From a bacterium (GTDB lineage: Bacteria; SZUA-79; Acidulodesulfobacterales; Acidulodesulfobacteraceae), in assembly GCA_021791295.1 (NCBI GenBank), contig JAJYWW010000176.1, positions 1 through 18,263 of the forward strand: DNA of 18,263 nucleotides, given 5' to 3'. This document shows, piece after piece, positions 15,259 to 18,263 of this stretch (positions are counted from its first letter, which is position 1; each line of letters begins with the position of its first letter). The translations under genes and the position numbers were made by a program. The notes beneath the pieces are model-generated. The model had not been told where the DNA came from, searched no databases, and saw only the letters and a program-made list of their open reading frames with translations.

Positions 15259-15567
15259 TTAATGCGTTTTAAGTCTTTTTAGGGCATCGGTCTTAATCAT
15301 CGAAGGATTCCATTCCGGCTCCCAGACTAAATTTACTTTTACGCCGTTAACGCCTGGAATGCTTTTAACTGCCTCCTCTACCTCATATTTTATAACGCCG
15401 CTTATAGGACAGCCCTTTGCCGTCAAAGTCATATCTAAACCGACGACGCCGTTTTGATTTAAATCTATTTTATATACCAGCCCAAGATCCACTATATTTA
15501 CTTCAAGTTCAGGGTCTATAATGCCTTTTAATTTTTCCAATACGTCCTTTTCGTTAAATTCCGCCAT
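15259..15567 (-). CDS. MIP18/DUF59-family Fe-S cluster assembly factor (SufT/PaaD-like)
   Basis: The family acts in maturation of Fe-S proteins (SufT, PaaD, and the eukaryotic MIP18). This 102-residue single-domain member has IIDPELEVNIVDLGLVY (residues 16-32), MTLTAKGCPISG with the conserved Cys53, and the C-terminal LVWEPEWNPSMI pattern found in PaaD/SufT-type proteins. Nothing is fused to it. A TAGGAG ribosome binding site precedes the ATG, and the Crp/Fnr-like site lies about 90 bp upstream. It begins a likely two-gene operon with the membrane protein. Together with the hemerythrin this suggests rebuilding of Fe-S clusters under NO or oxygen stress; direct evidence for its clients is absent. 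Confidence 0.88.
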   Translation of the reverse strand: MAEFNEKDVLEKLKGIIDPELEVNIVDLGLVYKIDLNQNGVVGLDMTLTAKGCPISGVIKYEVEEAVKSIPGVNGVKVNLVWEPEWNPSMIKTDALKRLKTH

Positions 15568-15657
15568 GATAAACTCCTATATTAAAATTTTAAATTTATT
15601 CGGTTTTATTTTTTGCTCCCTTTTAATATAAAGTTTATCAAATTCAAAAAAATATTA

Positions 15658-15675
15658 AATTGATTTAAGTCACAA
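15658..15675 (-). promoter_or_regulatory. Crp/Fnr-family-like operator, copy 2
   Basis: Read on the minus strand, TTGTGACTTAAATCAATT differs from the hemerythrin-operon copy in only two bases, both within the N6 spacer. It lies upstream of the MIP18 gene in the same orientation relative to the gene. GATAAA follows 18 bp after it here and GATAAAA follows 17 bp after it in the other copy, so the promoter geometry is also conserved. TATATT (15630-15625) is an alternative -10. Confidence 0.6.
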
Positions 15676-15811
15676 TTGGATAATAATAATTAAGCATTCA
15701 GAATTCATACATTTTATTGGTATTAATTTAAGAATATGAATTTAAAATAAATTTAAAATTCAGTTATCTCCTCTAAACTATTTTATATAATTTGTGTTTG
15801 TAAAATTTATG

Positions 15812-16459
15812 CTATTTTTTTGATTTTTGCAGAAGATACAACACCTCTTCGTCCATCGTCTGGCTGAAATCTTCGTAAAATTCTCCTACGGCGTAAAACT
15901 CTTCCGGAGCGCTTAAAACTACTACTTTATCTACGACTTTCTTTAATTCTCTCATCGTATCGGCAGCTATAACCGGAACCGCTACGATTATTTTCGCAGG
16001 TTTTTCATCCCTAACCGCTTCTATTACCGCCATGACCGACGCGCCTGTAGCAATACCGTCATCCACTATTATCGCCGTCCTGCCGCTTACGTCAATCTTT
16101 TCGGCTCCCCGCCTGTATATTTTTTCCCTTTCCCTTATTTCTTTAAGTTTAATCTGCTCCATACGTTCTAAGTATCCCTCAGGAACATTAATGCGCGATA
16201 TAAGAGATTCGTTAAGATAAACTTTCGGCGATTTTCCGTCTACTACCGCCCCTATGGCCAGCTCTTCATGGTTAGGCGCGCCTATTTTTCTTACCAATGC
16301 CACATCCAGCGGAGATTTTAATATTGCCGCTATTTCATAAGCAACGGGAATTCCGCCTCTCAACAAACCAATAACCACAGTATTCCCGCCGCCGAATTTC
16401 TCCGCCGACAATTTTTCTCCAAGCAGTTTCCCCGCTTCCATCCTGTTCTTGAATATCAT
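15812..16459 (-). CDS. Phosphoribosyltransferase (type I PRTase family)
   Basis: The 215-residue cytoplasmic protein has the type I phosphoribosyltransferase fold. The PRPP-binding loop TAIIVDDGIATGAS (about 128-141) is intact, as are GLLRGGIPVAYEIA (31-44) and the family-specific DVALVRKIGAPNHEELAIGAV (52-72). This subgroup is widespread in bacteria and often annotated only as 'phosphoribosyltransferase'; the acceptor base is not known. It differs from Hpt/Apt enzymes by the KIGAPNHEELAIGA block and a long Lys/Arg/Glu helix (97-116). Transcribed toward the MIP18 operon with a separate control region of about 240 bp upstream of that operon. The ribosome binding site is weak (GAAGAAA). A TATAAT on its strand at 16493-16498 may be its -10. 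Confidence 0.88.
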   Translation of the reverse strand: MIFKNRMEAGKLLGEKLSAEKFGGGNTVVIGLLRGGIPVAYEIAAILKSPLDVALVRKIGAPNHEELAIGAVVDGKSPKVYLNESLISRINVPEGYLERMEQIKLKEIREREKIYRRGAEKIDVSGRTAIIVDDGIATGASVMAVIEAVRDEKPAKIIVAVPVIAADTMRELKKVVDKVVVLSAPEEFYAVGEFYEDFSQTMDEEVLYLLQKSKK

Positions 16460-16627
16460 ATAATTTCTTCGGATAATCTTTTTACCCGCCTCATTATAAA
16501 TTACAAGTTAAATAAATAATAAGCCGTAAATACTCTTTATATTTTCGCAATATCTATTTATAAGTATATCATCAATAAAAATATTGTTAAAAAATTAAAA
16601 TTTCAAATAAGAAAAATGTTAAAAAAA

Positions 16628-16657
16628 TTGACTAAAAAAATAAAAATAGTATATAAT
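16628..16657 (+). promoter_or_regulatory. tRNA-Lys promoter
   Basis: TTGACT (16628-16633) and a perfect TATAAT (16652-16657) are separated by 18 bp, giving a start near 16664 and a precursor leader of about 37 nt before the mature tRNA. The rest of the 240-bp gap between the phosphoribosyltransferase gene and the tRNA is AT-rich and shows no gene. Confidence 0.75.
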
Positions 16658-16700
16658 TGATAGACATTAATATTTTGCCGCATTTTCAATAAATCTTTTC

Positions 16701-16776
16701 GGGCTGTTAGCTCAATCGGTAGAGCAACTGACTCTTAATCAGTAGGTCCCCGGTTCGATCCCGGGACAGCCCACCA
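16701..16776 (+). tRNA. tRNA-Lys (anticodon CUU)
   Basis: All cloverleaf parts pair: acceptor GGGCTGT with ACAGCCC, D-arm with GCTC/GAGC, anticodon stem ACTGA/TCAGT around loop CTCTTAA (anticodon CTT at 16734-16736), and the T-arm CCCGG-TTCGATC-CCGGG. The CCA end is encoded (16774-16776). The 3' half is the probable attachment site of the element that starts right after it. Confidence 0.97.
16740..16776 (+). other. Probable attachment site (attL core within the tRNA 3' half)
   Basis: The integrase gene ends 15 bp beyond the tRNA 3' end and points toward it, the usual layout of an element inserted in a tRNA gene. The core is therefore expected in the T-arm/acceptor region, which the element restores on integration. 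The matching direct repeat is not within the window, so exact boundaries cannot be given. Confidence 0.5.
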
Positions 16777-16791
16777 AGTCTTATCAGGTTT

Positions 16792-17874
16792 TCAGAGTCC
16801 TTTGCAATCCTTATTTTTTTCCTCTATAACAAAACTATAACAAAGATTTTCCACCGCGTTTCTTATATGGCTCGGAGCCAAATGACTATATCTTACCGCC
16901 AATTTAATATCTTTATGCCCTAAAAGTTCTTTTATAGTCGTTAAATCAACCCCTTTCATAACAAGCCAGCTCGCAAAGGTATGCCTTAAATCGTGAAACC
17001 TAAAATCAAGAATATGACTTTTCCTTAACGCCGTCCCAAAGCTCTTTTTAACGTTATTATAAGGCTTGCCGGTTTTAGGATTTGCAAATACATAGCCGCT
17101 TATATGCTTCGGCAGTTGCAGCAGGACATCGTATAGAGTTTGATTCATCGGTATTTCCCGCCTTTCGCCGTTCTTAGTCTTATCTAAAAGGATTATGCGG
17201 TTTTTCAAATCAACCCTATCCCACGATAAATTTAAAATTTCCGATTTACGCATACCGGTATTTAAGGCTGTTACGACAATCGGCTTTAAGAATCTATCGG
17301 AGTGATTAATTAATCTTTGCGCTTCTTCTTCGGTTAGATATTTTAGCCTTTTAGTTTCGCCTTTAAGCTGTTTCGCTTTCCGGATACGCTTTAAGACGCC
17401 TTCATTTACCATTTCCCAATCGGCCGCTTTCGTAAACATTCTTTTTAATGTAGCCGTCAGCCTGTTAGCATAAGCTATGCTAAGACCTTGCTTAATCCAG
17501 TCGTTTTGCAGCAATTCCAAATCTTGCATAGTAAAACTGTCTAACGTTCTATTTTTGAAACGCTCGGAAAGTTTTTTAATAAATCCTTTTAAATTATAAC
17601 TTGATTTTAACCTTCCTTCGATAAATTCAATATACTTTGCTGTCAGCTCCTCGAATAAATATTCACGTTCTTTTTCTTTTTGCTGCTGGACGGCCAAATA
17701 AGTTTCTAAGCTGCTCTTGCCTTTTAGTTCCCCTAAAAGCTCCGAATACCTTGTAGCGTAGATAATTTCTGCCCTTTTTTTATTTGTAGTTTTAGTGGAT
17801 TCATGTATTCTTCTTTTGTTAATCCAAAAGTTCATCCACCAGTAGCGAGAGTTTTTTTGTTTATATAAGCCCAT
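16792..17874 (-). CDS. Tyrosine-recombinase integrase of an integrative element
   Basis: The 360-residue protein catalyses site-specific recombination between element and host attachment sites. N-terminal residues 1-50 (GLYKQKNSRYWWMNFWINKR) form an Arm-binding-type domain; about 75-165 is the SAM-like core-binding domain; about 175-345 is the catalytic domain. Catalytic residues are all visible: Arg209 (NTGMRKSEIL), the Lys of the beta-hairpin (LDKTKNGERREIP, about 232-234), His294 and Arg297 (FHDLRHTFASW), His320 (LLGHKDIKLA) and the nucleophile Tyr329 (VRYSHL). It therefore looks intact and active. Its start codon overlaps the stop of the upstream HTH gene by one base (TAATG), so the two are translationally coupled. 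Confidence 0.94.
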   Translation of the reverse strand: MGLYKQKNSRYWWMNFWINKRRIHESTKTTNKKRAEIIYATRYSELLGELKGKSSLETYLAVQQQKEKEREYLFEELTAKYIEFIEGRLKSSYNLKGFIKKLSERFKNRTLDSFTMQDLELLQNDWIKQGLSIAYANRLTATLKRMFTKAADWEMVNEGVLKRIRKAKQLKGETKRLKYLTEEEAQRLINHSDRFLKPIVVTALNTGMRKSEILNLSWDRVDLKNRIILLDKTKNGERREIPMNQTLYDVLLQLPKHISGYVFANPKTGKPYNNVKKSFGTALRKSHILDFRFHDLRHTFASWLVMKGVDLTTIKELLGHKDIKLAVRYSHLAPSHIRNAVENLCYSFVIEEKNKDCKGL

Positions 17875-18098
17875 TATACTTTATCCCTCCTTTTCGGGCT
17901 TCTCGCTTGATATTGCATTAGGCTTATATTATCCGATTTATTTGATTTTATCCACTCCAAAATTTCATCCTTATCAAATCTAATAATGCCGTTAAGTTTA
18001 TAGTATGGTATTTTATTTTGATAAGTCCAGTCGTAAACAGCCGTGGATTTAACATTTAATATCTCGCTTACATCCTTAACCGTTATTAATTTCATCAT
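17874..18098 (-). CDS. AlpA/excisionase-type helix-turn-helix protein
   Basis: This 74-residue protein matches the small MerR-like HTH_17 (PF12728) group, used as excisionases and element regulators. The segment LITVKDVSEILNVKSTAVYD gives the first helices of the winged HTH, followed by the wing NKIPYYKLNGIIRFDKDEILEWI. The C-terminus is basic (RSPKRRDKV). It directly precedes and overlaps the integrase gene, the usual xis-int order, which suggests that it controls the direction of recombination or int expression. AAGGAAA precedes two consecutive ATG codons; the first was taken. Confidence 0.85.
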   Translation of the reverse strand: MMKLITVKDVSEILNVKSTAVYDWTYQNKIPYYKLNGIIRFDKDEILEWIKSNKSDNISLMQYQARSPKRRDKV

Positions 18099-18113
18099 GT
18101 TTCCTTTTTTACT

Positions 18114-18128
18114 GTCCGCCGTGCGGAC
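18114..18128. repeat. Short perfect GC hairpin between element genes
   Basis: GTCCGC-CGT-GCGGAC, a 6-bp stem with a 3-base loop, stands in a 34-bp gap between the HTH gene and the gene to its right. On the plus strand GCTTTT follows. It could be a weak terminator or a binding site for the HTH protein; neither is shown. Confidence 0.35.
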
Positions 18129-18132
18129 GCTT

Positions 18133-18263
18133 TTAAACTTCCAAAATTTCTTCTTTAAATAAATTCTTTATCAGCAGGCTTACAGGCCTATGTTCAATAG
18201 AATACGTCCATAATGCGTTTATCAGGCATTTGAAATCGTCCAGTATTATTTCATTTCTCCCGT
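18133..18263 (-). CDS. C-terminal fragment of an unrecognised element protein, cut by the window edge
   Basis: The frame is open from the right edge for 42 codons and ends with TAA 34 bp before the HTH gene. The visible part includes EIILDDFKCLINALWTYSIE and ends in NLFKEEILEV, an amphipathic helical segment. It has no match I recognise. The other two frames on this strand are closed by early stop codons, which supports the choice. Same strand and short gap suggest it belongs to the same element operon. Confidence 0.5.
   Translation of the reverse strand, partial: GRNEIILDDFKCLINALWTYSIEHRPVSLLIKNLFKEEILEV

Noticed and set aside
15702..15742. Inverted repeat AATTCATA...TATGAATT as a terminator of the phosphoribosyltransferase gene
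   Set aside because: The 8-bp AT-only stem has a 25-base loop and no T-run in the right place; it is weak and likely by chance.
1..18263. CRISPR array, insertion sequence or rRNA genes
   Set aside because: No regularly spaced direct repeats, no transposase frame and no rRNA-like sequence were seen on either strand.

Overview
The window looks like a chromosomal segment of a low-GC, Gram-negative anaerobe or facultative microaerophile, with an integrated mobile element starting at its right edge. The Gram-negative assignment rests on a Tol envelope operon with a lipoprotein (lipobox LAGC). The low-oxygen lifestyle is inferred from a B12-dependent (class II) ribonucleotide reductase and a hemerythrin/DUF2249 stress module. 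The AT-rich composition and gene content would fit a deltaproteobacterial-type lineage such as the acidophilic sulfate reducers, but that is a guess; no 16S or other phylogenetic marker is present.

Left block (1-9739), all on the minus strand and tightly packed. In transcription order it runs tolQ, tolR, a TolA/TonB-like protein, tolB, cpoB (ybgF), tsaD, rsmA, glpK, a small secreted TPR protein, a PF10127-like nucleotidyltransferase, panD, and the start of an unrecognised gene cut by the window edge. The Tol genes form the envelope-energising machine, but pal, which usually sits between tolB and cpoB, is absent. Downstream genes are housekeeping: tRNA t6A modification, 16S rRNA dimethylation, glycerol phosphorylation and beta-alanine synthesis for pantothenate. 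Good sigma70-type promoters are visible in front of tolB and in front of the TPR gene, so the block is probably several overlapping transcription units.

Centre (9740-15811). nrdJ is divergent from tolQ. Its promoter region carries two NrdR-box-like palindromes exactly 31 bp apart, which points to dNTP-responsive repression. After a strong terminator come two convergent small operons. The plus-strand one encodes a hemerythrin-domain protein and a tandem DUF2249 protein. The minus-strand one encodes a MIP18/DUF59 Fe-S assembly factor and a 12-helix membrane protein resembling heme-copper oxidase/NnrS-type proteins. Both operons are preceded by nearly the same 18-bp Crp/Fnr-like site (16 of 18 bases identical). 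I read these four genes as one co-regulated module for nitric oxide, oxygen or Fe-S stress. This is the most interesting signal in the window.

Right block (15812-18263). It holds a phosphoribosyltransferase gene, a tRNA-Lys(CUU) gene with its own promoter, and then, immediately after the tRNA 3' end, a tyrosine-recombinase integrase and an overlapping AlpA/excisionase-type HTH gene pointing back toward the tRNA. This is the classic left end of an element integrated in a tRNA gene. The last bases hold the C-terminal end of one more element gene. The other attachment site lies outside the window.
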